From the NCBI RefSeq assembly GCF_026241155.1, contig NZ_JAPFGP010000002.1, forward strand, positions 1-64,000: 64,000 bases of DNA, in the 5' to 3' direction. This document shows, piece after piece, positions 42,985 to 51,173 of the stretch. Source of the DNA: Paucibacter sp. PLA-PC-4 (GTDB lineage Bacteria > Pseudomonadota > Gammaproteobacteria > Burkholderiales > Burkholderiaceae_C). How positions within the stretch are numbered: the stretch's first letter is position 1; each line of letters begins with the position of its first letter. Made by a program: the position numbers and the translations under genes. A model generated the notes under the pieces. The model made no database searches. It had not been told where the DNA came from and saw only the letters and a list, made by a program, of their open reading frames with translations.

Positions 42985-44697
42985 TCAGAAGCTGCTCCAG
43001 TCGCCATCGGCGGCTGCCGCTGGATGAGGTTTGCTGGACATGGCCGGCTTGGGCGCTGGGCGGGGCGTTGCCGATTTGAAAGCTGCAGCCTTGTGGGCTG
43101 GGGCGGCCTTTGGGGTCGGTGCGGCGACCGGGCGGGCGCGGGATTGATGGCCGTCAAGCTTGAAGCTGGCCACCGACTCCAGCAGCCGCACCGCTTGGTG
43201 CTTCAGGCTTTCACTGGCGGCTGCGCTTTCCTCCACCAGCGCGGCGTTCTGTTGGGTGGCGCGGTCCAGCTGGGTCACCGCCTCGCCCACCTGGGCGATG
43301 CCGGCGCTCTGCTCGACGCTGGCGCTGCTGATTTCGCCGACGATATCGGCCACCCGCTGCACCGAGTTGACGATGTCCTGCATGGTCTGGCCGGCCCGGT
43401 CAACCAGCTGGGTGCCGCTTTGCACCCGCTCGACCGAGTCGTTGATCAAGCTCTTGATCTCCTTGGCCGCGTCGGCGCTGCGCTGGGCCAGGCTGCGTAC
43501 CTCGGAGGCAACGACCGCAAAGCCGCGGCCCTGCTCGCCGGCGCGGGCCGCCTCGACGGCTGCGTTCAGCGCCAGGATATTGGTCTGGAAGGCGATGCCG
43601 TCGATGGTGGAGATGATGTCGGAGATGCGCTTGGAGCTGTCCTCGATGCCGCGCATCGTCGTGACCACCTCGCCGACCACCTGGCCGCCGCTACGCGCCA
43701 CCTCGCTGGCGCTTTGGGCCAGTTGGTTGGCTTGCTGGGCGCTGTCGGCGTTCTGCCGGACGGTGGCGCTGAGCTCTTCCATCGTCGCCGAGGTTTCCTC
43801 CAGCGAAGAGGCTTGCTCCTCGGTGCGGGCCGACAGGTCGGCATTGCCCTGGGCGATCTGGGCGCTGGCGGTGGACACAGACTCAGCCCCCTCGCGCACG
43901 CTGCTGACCGTGCCGGCGAGGCTTTGCTGCATGCGCTGCATCGCCTCCAGCAGCCGCGCGGTCTCGTCCTTGCCCTCGAAGCTGATCGGCTGGCTCAGGT
44001 CGCCACCGGCAACACGGTCGGCCGCGCTGACGGCCTGGGCCAGCGGCCGGGTGATCGCGCGTACCAGGGCCAAGGCCATCACGATGGCCAGGCCGCCGGC
44101 AGCCAGGCTGACGATCAGCAGCCACAGCGCGGCCGCGCTATAGGTGTCTTCGCTGTGAGCGGCAGACGCCGCGGCACCGTCGGTATTGAGTTTGACCAAA
44201 TCAGTCAAGGCGCCATTTGCTTCCAGATAGGCCTGACGTGCCGCGCCAGCTTGAATCTGTCGCGCATCATCGAGCTGACCATTGCGAACGGCGTCGACGG
44301 CCTTCCTCACATGGCCCTGGTAGGTGGCCCAAAGTGCCAGGAACTTGTCGTGCAGCTTGCGTTCTTCGTCGCTGCTCATCAGCTTGGCATAGGCGCTGTC
44401 GTTGTCGGTCAGGCTTTTGCTGGCATCGGCCATGTTCTTCTCGGCGATGCTGGTTTGCTCAGGCGTCGACGCTGCGATGGCCTGCAGGAGCCCGATCCGG
44501 AACTCGGCGATGGCGACATCCATCGCTCCGGCATAGCTCACGGCAGGCAGCCAGTTGCCGCTGATCGTGCGCGACTCGGCTTGAACCACTTGCAGTCGCG
44601 AGAACGCGAACAAGGCCAGGATGGCCAACAGTCCCAGCATGATGGCAAAGGCCGCGGAAAGTTTGGCGGCGATGCTCATATTCTTCAGAACCTGCAT
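42985..44697 (-). CDS. Methyl-accepting chemotaxis protein
   Basis: This 570-aa chemoreceptor has a first membrane helix ([20 protein letters not shown]), a four-helix-bundle periplasmic domain of about 150 residues ([20 protein letters not shown]), a second helix ([20 protein letters not shown]) and a HAMP domain. The signalling hairpin has the conserved tip [21 protein letters not shown] Pro/Ala-rich linker leads to the C-terminal DGDWSSF, a W-x-x-F ending that resembles the NWETF tether used by CheR and CheB. Its place between urt and ureD suggests a nitrogen compound as ligand, but that is a guess. Confidence 0.94.
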   Translation of the reverse strand: MQVLKNMSIAAKLSAAFAIMLGLLAILALFAFSRLQVVQAESRTISGNWLPAVSYAGAMDVAIAEFRIGLLQAIAASTPEQTSIAEKNMADASKSLTDNDSAYAKLMSSDEERKLHDKFLALWATYQGHVRKAVDAVRNGQLDDARQIQAGAARQAYLEANGALTDLVKLNTDGAAASAAHSEDTYSAAALWLLIVSLAAGGLAIVMALALVRAITRPLAQAVSAADRVAGGDLSQPISFEGKDETARLLEAMQRMQQSLAGTVSSVREGAESVSTASAQIAQGNADLSARTEEQASSLEETSATMEELSATVRQNADSAQQANQLAQSASEVARSGGQVVGEVVTTMRGIEDSSKRISDIISTIDGIAFQTNILALNAAVEAARAGEQGRGFAVVASEVRSLAQRSADAAKEIKSLINDSVERVQSGTQLVDRAGQTMQDIVNSVQRVADIVGEISSASVEQSAGIAQVGEAVTQLDRATQQNAALVEESAAASESLKHQAVRLLESVASFKLDGHQSRARPVAAPTPKAAPAHKAAAFKSATPRPAPKPAMSSKPHPAAAADGDWSSF

Positions 44698-44837
44698 GAA
44701 GCGCTCCCTTGTGTTGAGCCGGACGGCTCATGTGACAGGGCTGAATCATCCGAGTTTCGCCGTCGCCCGAAGCCCCGATCAAGGCGGCGGATGCTGGGCA
44801 TCTTCCGCGCTTGGGTGCTGGCCGGCAAGCGCTTTGT

Positions 44838-45671
44838 TCAGGTTCGCCAGACGCGCGGCGAGCATGCCGGCATGCCCCATGCCTGGGTTCGCCAAGCAGC
44901 CCAGACCCGCGTCAGCAAGGCCATCGCCGGTTCGACCTTTGGCGCCAGCACGCGCAGCACCACCACGCCCGGCTCGGGCGCGGTGCAGCCGGCCGTGGCG
45001 CGCAGCCCGTCGGCCGCACAGAGCTCGCGGGCGGCTTCCAGAAGGGCTTCGCGGCGGGTGTTCGGCAAGACCTGACCCGCCGCGAACCACAGGCTGGCCA
45101 TCACCTTGTGGCCGGCCAGGCCTAGCGGTGAGTCCAGCAGGCCATGGTCATCGGCCGCGAGGCGGCCGCGCTCCAGCCAGCGGCCGGGCAGCTCCAGGTG
45201 TTGGGTGTAGTGGCCGCGCGCAAAGGGCAGGCCGGCGGCCGGCAGGCCCAACGCCAGCACATCCCAGCCCAGCATCTCGGCGCCAGGCGCCAGCTCGAAC
45301 ACCATGCGGTTCTCGGCCAGCGCGGCGTCGTAGATCAGGGTCTCCAGCGGCAGCCATTCCAGCCGTGCGCCCTCGGCGACCCGGGCGCGCAGGCGCTGGC
45401 TGGCCAAGTCGCCGGCGCTGCGGTAGTAGCGGGTCGCGCCCGGTGTGGTGAGCAGGGCATGGCTGCCGGTCTGCAGATCGATTTCGATCTCCAGCCGGTC
45501 GCCGCCCACAATGCCGCCGGGTGGGTGTACCAGCACATGGTGGCAAACGCCAGGGCCCTCGGGATAGAGCCGCTGCAGTACACGTAGCGGACCGTGGTGT
45601 TTATCGAGGGCCGTGGTGCGCCCTTGCTCGTCGCGCCGGTAGTCCAGCTTCAGATGTCCATGCCATGCCAT
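44838..45671 (-). CDS. ureD: Urease accessory protein UreD
   Basis: UreD (277 aa, also called UreH) binds apo-urease and forms the activation complex with UreF and UreG. The family marks are LKLDYRRDEQGRTTALDKHH, LHPPGGIVGGDRLEI-type text (VHPPGGIVGGDRLEIEIDLQ), HALLTTPGATRYYRS and ARLEWLPLETLIYDAA. The C-terminus ends RVWRT. It is 47 nt after a porin gene on the same strand, and about 29 kb from ureA, its normal neighbour. The start at MAWHGHLK was taken. Confidence 0.94.
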   Translation of the reverse strand: MAWHGHLKLDYRRDEQGRTTALDKHHGPLRVLQRLYPEGPGVCHHVLVHPPGGIVGGDRLEIEIDLQTGSHALLTTPGATRYYRSAGDLASQRLRARVAEGARLEWLPLETLIYDAALAENRMVFELAPGAEMLGWDVLALGLPAAGLPFARGHYTQHLELPGRWLERGRLAADDHGLLDSPLGLAGHKVMASLWFAAGQVLPNTRREALLEAARELCAADGLRATAGCTAPEPGVVVLRVLAPKVEPAMALLTRVWAAWRTQAWGMPACSPRVWRT

Positions 45672-45717
45672 GGGCGGCAGCTTAGCAAGACAGAAGGAGG
45701 GCGCGGCGCAAGCGAGA

Positions 45718-46713
45718 TCAGAAGCGGTGACGGATGCCCACCGAGTAGCTGCTGCCGCCCGACAGACCGTCGAGCTTGTCGCTCATTGCCACTGCATAGA
45801 CATCGGTGCGCTTGGAGACAAAGTGGTCGTAGCCGAAGCTGAAGGTCTTGCGGTCCGGGCCAACCGAGGCGCTCAGATGGCCGTACTGGGCCAACAGCTT
45901 GCCGTCGCCAATCGGAACGGCAGCGCCCAAGCCTGCGATCTTGTAGTCGCGGCCGCTTGTCGTGTTGTCTACCTTGCCGTACTGGCCGAACAGCTTGGCC
46001 GCGCCGAAGTCGTAGGAGGCGGCGGCCTGCCATGTCTTGGTGTCGGCCAGCGGGGCAGCGCCGTCCTTCTTGACGTTCTGGTAAGTGAAACCTACGGCCA
46101 GCGGCCCGCCACCATAGTTGGCGTTGAAGCCGAAGTTCCTGCCGCCCGCACCTTCGCCTGCTGCGACAAAGGCCCCGGCATTGAAGCCGCCGAACTTGGG
46201 GCTCAGATAGAGCACCGAGTCGCTCCAGCCGGTGTCGCCGGTGGCCGTGGTGCCGCTGGCCGTAGCGCCGGCACTGAAATACTGGCGGATGCTGGGCGAG
46301 TAGCCGAAGGAGTCGCCGAAGGCATTGAAGGCCAGCGTCTGCACGAACAGCGGCGTGGTGTTGCGGCCCAGGCGCATCGTGCCCAGTTCCTTGCTGCTCA
46401 ATGCCACCCATGCATTGCGGGCCCAGAAGTTGTCGCCGTTGAAGCGGCCGTTGTTGCCGACGTCGGCGCGCAGAAAGCTGTCCAGCGTGAACGAGGCCGC
46501 CAGGCCGCCACCCAGGTCTTCGCTGCCCGACAGGCCGAAATAGCTTGTCGTCATCTTGCCGCTGTCGACTCCCTTGATGGACTTGCCGCCCGGCGCCTTG
46601 GCCGCGCCGACGCTCATGTCGAGCAGGCCATACAGCCTGACCTGGGCCTGGGCCAGGCCGGTGGCCATCAGCAGGGCAGCAGCGGCCAGCAGATGCAGTT
46701 TCTTGTTGTTCAC
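45718..46713 (-). CDS. General outer-membrane porin
   Basis: This 331-aa porin has a signal peptide (LHLLAAAALLMATGLAQA). Then come the betaproteobacterial porin start QVRLYGLLDMSVG, alternating beta strands throughout, TMRLGRNTTPLF (constriction region) and a C-terminal Phe after SYSVGIRHRF, needed for outer-membrane insertion. It should form a 16-strand trimer pore for small solutes. Its position after an ABC importer on the same strand (30 nt) suggests it lets that importer's substrate through the outer membrane. Confidence 0.93.
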   Translation of the reverse strand: MNNKKLHLLAAAALLMATGLAQAQVRLYGLLDMSVGAAKAPGGKSIKGVDSGKMTTSYFGLSGSEDLGGGLAASFTLDSFLRADVGNNGRFNGDNFWARNAWVALSSKELGTMRLGRNTTPLFVQTLAFNAFGDSFGYSPSIRQYFSAGATASGTTATGDTGWSDSVLYLSPKFGGFNAGAFVAAGEGAGGRNFGFNANYGGGPLAVGFTYQNVKKDGAAPLADTKTWQAAASYDFGAAKLFGQYGKVDNTTSGRDYKIAGLGAAVPIGDGKLLAQYGHLSASVGPDRKTFSFGYDHFVSKRTDVYAVAMSDKLDGLSGGSSYSVGIRHRF

Positions 46714-46743
46714 TCTAGAAGCTCCTCGATTCAGGTTGGGAAT

Positions 46744-47523
46744 TCAATGGTTGTCACTGCGGTGGGCCCAGCCGGTCAGGCGGCGCTCCAGTACCGCGAA
46801 CAGCTCGTACATCAGCATGGCCATCGCGCCAACGACGACCAGGCCTGCAAAGGCCAGGCCCATTTGCATCGAGGCGCCGGCCGAGATCAGCAGGTAGCCG
46901 ATTCCCTCGTTGGCTGCCGTCATCTCGGACACCGTGGTGCCAACAAAGGCCAAGGTGATCGCAACCTTCAGCGCGGCGAAGAAATAGGGCAGCGAGCGCG
47001 GCAGTCCGACCTTGACCAGCACATCCCAGCGCTTGGCGCCCAGCACCCGCAACACATCCTCCAGCTCGGGCTCCAAGGTGGCCAGCCCGGTGGCGATGTT
47101 GACCATGATTGGAAAGAAGCTGATCAGAAAAGCGGTCAGGATCGCGGGCCCGACGCCGATGCCGAACCACACCACCAGAATCGGGACGAAGGCCGCCTTG
47201 GGCAGTGCGTTGAAGCCGGTCATCAGCGGGTACATGGCCTTGTAGGCCAGCTGCGAGCTGCCCATCAGAAAGCCGAGGAGCACGCCGACAACGATGGCGA
47301 TGCCGAAGCCCGCCAGGGTCACCCAGAAGGTGCGCCAGGCGTGGCCGAGGATGACCTGGTGATAGTCGGCCAGGGCCTGGGCAATGGCCCAGGGGCTGGG
47401 GAAGATGAATTCCGACACCTGCAGCGCGCTGCAGATCAGCTGCCACAGCAATAAGATGGCCAGCAGCAGCAGGGAGGAGGCATAGCGCTGGAATAGCCGA
47501 TGCGGTTTCTTCTTGGCCGTCAT
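46744..47523 (-). CDS. ABC transporter permease, SsuC/TauC type
   Basis: This 259-aa inner-membrane protein has six helices and the BPD-type coupling motif ELEDVLRVLGAKRWDVLVKV. FIFPSPWAIAQALADY near the start is typical of nitrate/taurine/sulfonate/pyrimidine importers. It pairs with the ATPase gene it overlaps by 4 nt and the binding protein gene upstream. The substrate is unknown; nearby purine and urea genes make a nitrogen heterocycle or ureide plausible. Confidence 0.92.
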   Translation of the reverse strand: MTAKKKPHRLFQRYASSLLLLAILLLWQLICSALQVSEFIFPSPWAIAQALADYHQVILGHAWRTFWVTLAGFGIAIVVGVLLGFLMGSSQLAYKAMYPLMTGFNALPKAAFVPILVVWFGIGVGPAILTAFLISFFPIMVNIATGLATLEPELEDVLRVLGAKRWDVLVKVGLPRSLPYFFAALKVAITLAFVGTTVSEMTAANEGIGYLLISAGASMQMGLAFAGLVVVGAMAMLMYELFAVLERRLTGWAHRSDNH

Positions 47524-48332
47524 TGCGCCACCTCCGCGCCACTTTTTCTCAAGGCACCGATATGTCCGCGCAGCTCGTGGACGATCTCGGTGAAGGCCGG
47601 CGTGTATGTCAGCTCGAGCTCACGCGGGCGCGGCAGCTCGATGTCTCGGCGATGCAGCAGGCGGCCCGGGCTTTTACTCATCACATAGACGGTGTCGGCC
47701 AGGAACACGCTCTCGCGCAGATCGTGCGTCACCAGGATCACATTGAAGCCCTTGGCCGCCTGCAGATCACGCAGCGCGCACCAGAGCTCCTCGCGGGTGA
47801 AGGCGTCGAGCGCGCCGAAAGGTTCGTCCAGCAAGAGCAACTGAGGCTCGTGGATCAGCGCGCGGCAGATGCTGGCGCGCTGTTGCATGCCGCCGGAGAG
47901 CTGCCAGGGGAACTTGTCCTCATAGCCCGACAGGCCAACGCTGGCCAGCAGCGCGCGGGCGCGCCCGATGTACTCTGCCTTCTTGGCACGCAGCTGGCTG
48001 CGGTGCGGCTCGACGATCTCCAGCGGCAGCATCACGTTCTGTAAGGTCGTGCGCCAAGGTAGCAGCGAGGCGGCCTGGAAGGCCATGCCGCTGATCTTGA
48101 GCGGCCCGTTGACCGGCTGACCGTTCACATGGATCTCGCCACGGCTGGGCTTCTTCAGCCCGGTGGCCAGCTTCATGAAGGTACTCTTGCCGCAGCCCGA
48201 GGGCCCGACGATGGCCGCGAACTCGCCGCGCTTGAGCGTCAGCGAGATGTCCTCGACCGCGAACTTGCCCTGTTCCCAGAGCTCATCGTTGTAGGCGAGC
48301 CAGACCCGCCTGAAATCGACAAAGTTGTCCAT
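47520..48332 (-). CDS. ABC transporter ATP-binding protein, SsuB/TauB type
   Basis: This 270-aa ATPase has Walker A GPSGCGKST, the Q-loop region GMAFQAASLLPWRTTLQN, signature LSGGMQQRASICRAL and Walker B LLLLDEPFGALDAFTREELW. VTHDLRESVFLADTVYVM is typical of this importer class. I start it at the ATG preceded by GGGGGA. It overlaps the permease gene by 4 nt and begins 14 nt after the binding protein gene. Confidence 0.94.
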   Translation of the reverse strand: MDNFVDFRRVWLAYNDELWEQGKFAVEDISLTLKRGEFAAIVGPSGCGKSTFMKLATGLKKPSRGEIHVNGQPVNGPLKISGMAFQAASLLPWRTTLQNVMLPLEIVEPHRSQLRAKKAEYIGRARALLASVGLSGYEDKFPWQLSGGMQQRASICRALIHEPQLLLLDEPFGALDAFTREELWCALRDLQAAKGFNVILVTHDLRESVFLADTVYVMSKSPGRLLHRRDIELPRPRELELTYTPAFTEIVHELRGHIGALRKSGAEVAQ

Positions 48333-48346
48333 ACTTTCCCCCGCGC

Positions 48347-49390
48347 TCAGCGCTTGGGTGGCAGCACGTCCAGCTCGGCCTTGCTGGGCAGGAAGGCGCC
48401 GTTCCATACCGCCTCAGGCACGACGCGGGTCTTGGTGCCATAGGCGTCCGAGATCTGGCTGGCCATCAGCGCCAGGCGCGGGGCCACGACTTGCCCGAAG
48501 CCCTCGGCGCGCGCATCGGGGCTGGCGATCACCGCGTCAATGGCCAGGCGCAGGCGGCGCTTCTCCAGCGCCTCGTTGATGATGCCGTCGCGCTGCTTCA
48601 CATAGGCAATCGAGGCATCCGGATTGGCCATCACCTCTTTCGCGCCCTTGGCAAAGGCCAGCAGAAAGGCCTTGACGACTTCGGGCTTCTCCTTGAGGAG
48701 CTTGGGGCTGGCGATGATGGCGTTGCCGTAGAGCTTCACGCCGTGGTCTGCATAGGGAAAGATCTGCACATCGGCGGCCTTGATGCCTCGCGCTTCCAGG
48801 TTCAAGAGCGAGGTGAACGAGAAACCGGTGATCGCATCGATGTCCCCGCGCACCAGCATGGTCTCGCGCAGCGGCGGGTCCATGCTGGTCCAGGCCACAT
48901 TGCTGATCTTGTTGGCCTGGGCAAAGATGGGGAAGCCCTTGCGGCCGGCGTCGAACACCGGTGCGCCCAGCTTCTTGCCGCTGAGCTGCGCGACGCTGCT
49001 GATGCCGGACTTCTTCAACGTCAGCACTGCGGCGGGCGTGTTGTTGTAGACCATCATCACCGCGACCGGCTTGTTCGGCGCATCGGGGTTGTTGGCATGG
49101 AACTCCATCAGCGCGGCCAGGTCGGCAAAGCCCAGGTCATAGGAGCCCGAGGCCACCCGGGTCACCGCGCCGCCGGAGCCGTTGCCGGCGTCCAGCGTTA
49201 CATCTAGGCCGGCCGCCTTGAAGTAGCCTTTGGCAATGGGCTGCAGAAACAGCGCCGACGGACCTTCGAAACGCCAGTCGAGCTGGAACTTGATCGGCGT
49301 GGTCTGGGCCTGGGCGGCGGCGCCGAAGCCGCCAAGGGCGGCCAGGGTGGCGGCTGCCAGCCAGTGGCGGCGGGTGCTTGTTGTCAGCAT
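48347..49390 (-). CDS. ABC transporter substrate-binding protein, NMT1/THI5 fold
   Basis: This 347-aa periplasmic protein has a signal peptide with twin-arginine look (TRRHWLAAATLAALGGFGAA, cleavage after AQA). The NMT1-type core follows: IKFQLDWRFEGPSALFLQPI, KGYFKAAGLDVTLDAGNGSG and GSYDLGFADLAALMEF. Related proteins bind thiamine precursors, pyrimidines, taurine or nitrate. The opening FQLDWRFEGP with aromatic residues suggests a flat ring ligand. It is the first gene of an importer-porin-ureD group, under a promoter region with an inverted repeat. Confidence 0.9.
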   Translation of the reverse strand: MLTTSTRRHWLAAATLAALGGFGAAAQAQTTPIKFQLDWRFEGPSALFLQPIAKGYFKAAGLDVTLDAGNGSGGAVTRVASGSYDLGFADLAALMEFHANNPDAPNKPVAVMMVYNNTPAAVLTLKKSGISSVAQLSGKKLGAPVFDAGRKGFPIFAQANKISNVAWTSMDPPLRETMLVRGDIDAITGFSFTSLLNLEARGIKAADVQIFPYADHGVKLYGNAIIASPKLLKEKPEVVKAFLLAFAKGAKEVMANPDASIAYVKQRDGIINEALEKRRLRLAIDAVIASPDARAEGFGQVVAPRLALMASQISDAYGTKTRVVPEAVWNGAFLPSKAELDVLPPKR

Positions 49391-49515
49391 CGGGATGTCT
49401 CCGTGAATCTTGCGATGGATAGGGAAGGGCCAGGTCTTGCCGACCTGACGATCCACTCTACGGAGCAATCTCCATGCCATCAACCGTGGAGATGCCAGGC
49501 GCGTCGGTTCTATGC

Positions 49516-49546
49516 TGCATACAAGGCTTTGTTAAAACTGTATGCA
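49516..49546. promoter_or_regulatory. Spaced inverted repeat upstream of the ABC importer
   Basis: TGCATACA (49516-49523) and TGTATGCA (49539-49546) are perfect 8-bp inverted arms, 23 bp centre to centre, in the gap before the importer genes. They resemble, but are not identical to, the TGTATACA core of the GntR-type sites at 60.2 and 63.5 kb. The AT-rich spacer TTTGTTAAAA may be part of a promoter. Confidence 0.5.
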
Positions 49547-49656
49547 ATCTGAATGCACCAAGATGGGGTGCGCCGCCCCTTTGTGTGGCGTTCTAGGGTT
49601 TGACGCCCGGGCGCGACCGCTCCAGACTGCGGCATCGCGACAAGCGGAGCCCTGGC

Positions 49657-50352
49657 ATGAGCGGTACGGTGGAAGAACGGCTGGCGCGCATCGAGCAACT
49701 GCTGCAGGCCAAGCCGGCGTCGGCGTCGGAAGCGGCGGCACCCCGGTCAGTTCTGACCCGCGCCGCCGCCTGGATGGGCGCCGAGTTGCCCAAGCTGGTC
49801 GCAGCGGCGGTCGTGCTGGTGCTGGGCTTTGCGCTGAAGGACTCGGTGGACCTGGCGATCAAGCAGCGCCAGCTCGACCTCTCCTACACCAAGGAGATGC
49901 AGGGCCTGCTGATACAGCTCGGCGGCAAGGGCAGCGAGGCCGAGCTCGGGAGTGCAGCCACCTTGCTGGCCTCTTATGGCGAGCCGGCGCTGCCGGGGCT
50001 GATGAGCCATCTGCGCCAGAGCGGCATGGGTGGCGCGGCGGCGGCCGAGGGCCTGAATGTGCTGGCGCTGCGCGAGCCCGAGCTGGTTTGCGCGGCCTTG
50101 CCCCGGGTGCTGAGTCTGCGCCAGCAGTATGAGTGGCAGGCGCAGGAAAAGGTCGTGCTGATGCTGGGCCAGCACGGCTGCGGCAACGCCCGGGAGGCGC
50201 TGCGGCGCTATCGCGGCCTGGTCGAGGCGGCGCTGGCCGGGCGGGCGGCCGGCTTCGAGGCCTTGGTGCGGGTCAAGCCCGAGGGGGCGGCCGAGGTTTA
50301 TCCGCGGCTGCTGAAGTCGGTCGACGCGGCGCTGGCGATGCTGGACGAATGA
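49657..50352 (+). CDS. Unknown membrane protein, first of three-gene operon
   Basis: This 231-aa protein is not recognised. It starts MSGTVEERLARIEQLLQAKP, a short coiled segment, followed by one membrane helix (LPKLVAAAVVLVLGFAL) and about 150 residues of helical, HEAT-like sequence (ELGSAATLLASYGEPALPGL, AQEKVVLMLGQHGCGNAREA). The design suggests a membrane-anchored scaffold. The next gene starts 11 nt after its stop behind a good ribosome binding site. Confidence 0.72.
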   Translation: MSGTVEERLARIEQLLQAKPASASEAAAPRSVLTRAAAWMGAELPKLVAAAVVLVLGFALKDSVDLAIKQRQLDLSYTKEMQGLLIQLGGKGSEAELGSAATLLASYGEPALPGLMSHLRQSGMGGAAAAEGLNVLALREPELVCAALPRVLSLRQQYEWQAQEKVVLMLGQHGCGNAREALRRYRGLVEAALAGRAAGFEALVRVKPEGAAEVYPRLLKSVDAALAMLDE

Positions 50353-50363
50353 AGGAGACCCCG

Positions 50364-51173
50364 ATGAGCAATCACTGGCTGAGCTGGCTTGTGGCCGTGG
50401 GCACCGGCGCGGCCCAGGCCGCCATCGTCGATTGCCAACCGCAGGCCGGCAGTTTCACGGTCTTGCTCAGCGAGCCCACCGGCGGCCTGCTGAAGGCGGC
50501 CGAACTCAAGCCCTATCTGGAGCGGCTGCAGTTCGAGCTCGACCAGAACCGCAACGCCCAATGGATCAATCTGCCCGACACGCCGGTTCGCTTCGTTAGC
50601 TGCCCGGGCCGCGCGCCGGCGTTGGACGGCCGCGACCACAGCCCCGCCCTGGTCGACGGACTGCACACGCGGCGGGTGCTGCTGGAGATCTGGGGCCAGC
50701 TGTCCAGCGAGCCCGGACCGGGCGGCGCGAGCCTGCCTAGCGCCCAGCTGAACTATCTGCTGGTACCGCTGCAGCAGGCGGCCAATCAGCGCGAGGCGGC
50801 TGCGGGAGCCTTGCAGCGCCTGCGCTATCCGGAGGCCGGTACGGCGCCCACCCAGGACCCGGTCCAGCTGGTGGCACGCTCCAGCGACATCGATGCCTTT
50901 GTTGCCAGCGCCTTCGGCGTCAAGCTGCTGCGCGAGCGCAGCTTCGACCCCGCGCACCGCAATCTGTGCCGCGCCGATGTGCTGCTGGCGGCGCTCGCCA
51001 AGCGGCCACTGGCGGGGCGGGCCAAGAGCGAGCTGGAGGGCTTGCGCGCCTTTGTGCTGACATCTGCCGGGCGCGCGATCAGCGAGGCCAAGGCCGACGC
51101 AGCCTATTCGAAGACCGGCCTGCTGCGGCTGCGAGCCAGCGCCAAACCTTGCGACGAGGAGGCCAAGCCATGA
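50364..51173 (+). CDS. Unknown exported protein, second of three-gene operon
   Basis: This 269-aa protein has a probable signal peptide (WLSWLVAVGTGAAQAAIVDC) and no domain I can name. Several stretches look folded and soluble (AELKPYLERLQFELDQNRNA, ARSSDIDAFVASAFGVKLLR). Conserved-looking cysteines (IVDCQP, VSCPGR, NLCRAD) might form disulfides. GGAG precedes the ATG, and its stop overlaps the next start (ATGA). Confidence 0.7.
   Translation: MSNHWLSWLVAVGTGAAQAAIVDCQPQAGSFTVLLSEPTGGLLKAAELKPYLERLQFELDQNRNAQWINLPDTPVRFVSCPGRAPALDGRDHSPALVDGLHTRRVLLEIWGQLSSEPGPGGASLPSAQLNYLLVPLQQAANQREAAAGALQRLRYPEAGTAPTQDPVQLVARSSDIDAFVASAFGVKLLRERSFDPAHRNLCRADVLLAALAKRPLAGRAKSELEGLRAFVLTSAGRAISEAKADAAYSKTGLLRLRASAKPCDEEAKP

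Noticed and set aside
42982-45075. Plus-strand open frame of 697 codons across the chemoreceptor
   Set aside because: Antisense to a clear methyl-accepting protein; the product has no recognisable domain.
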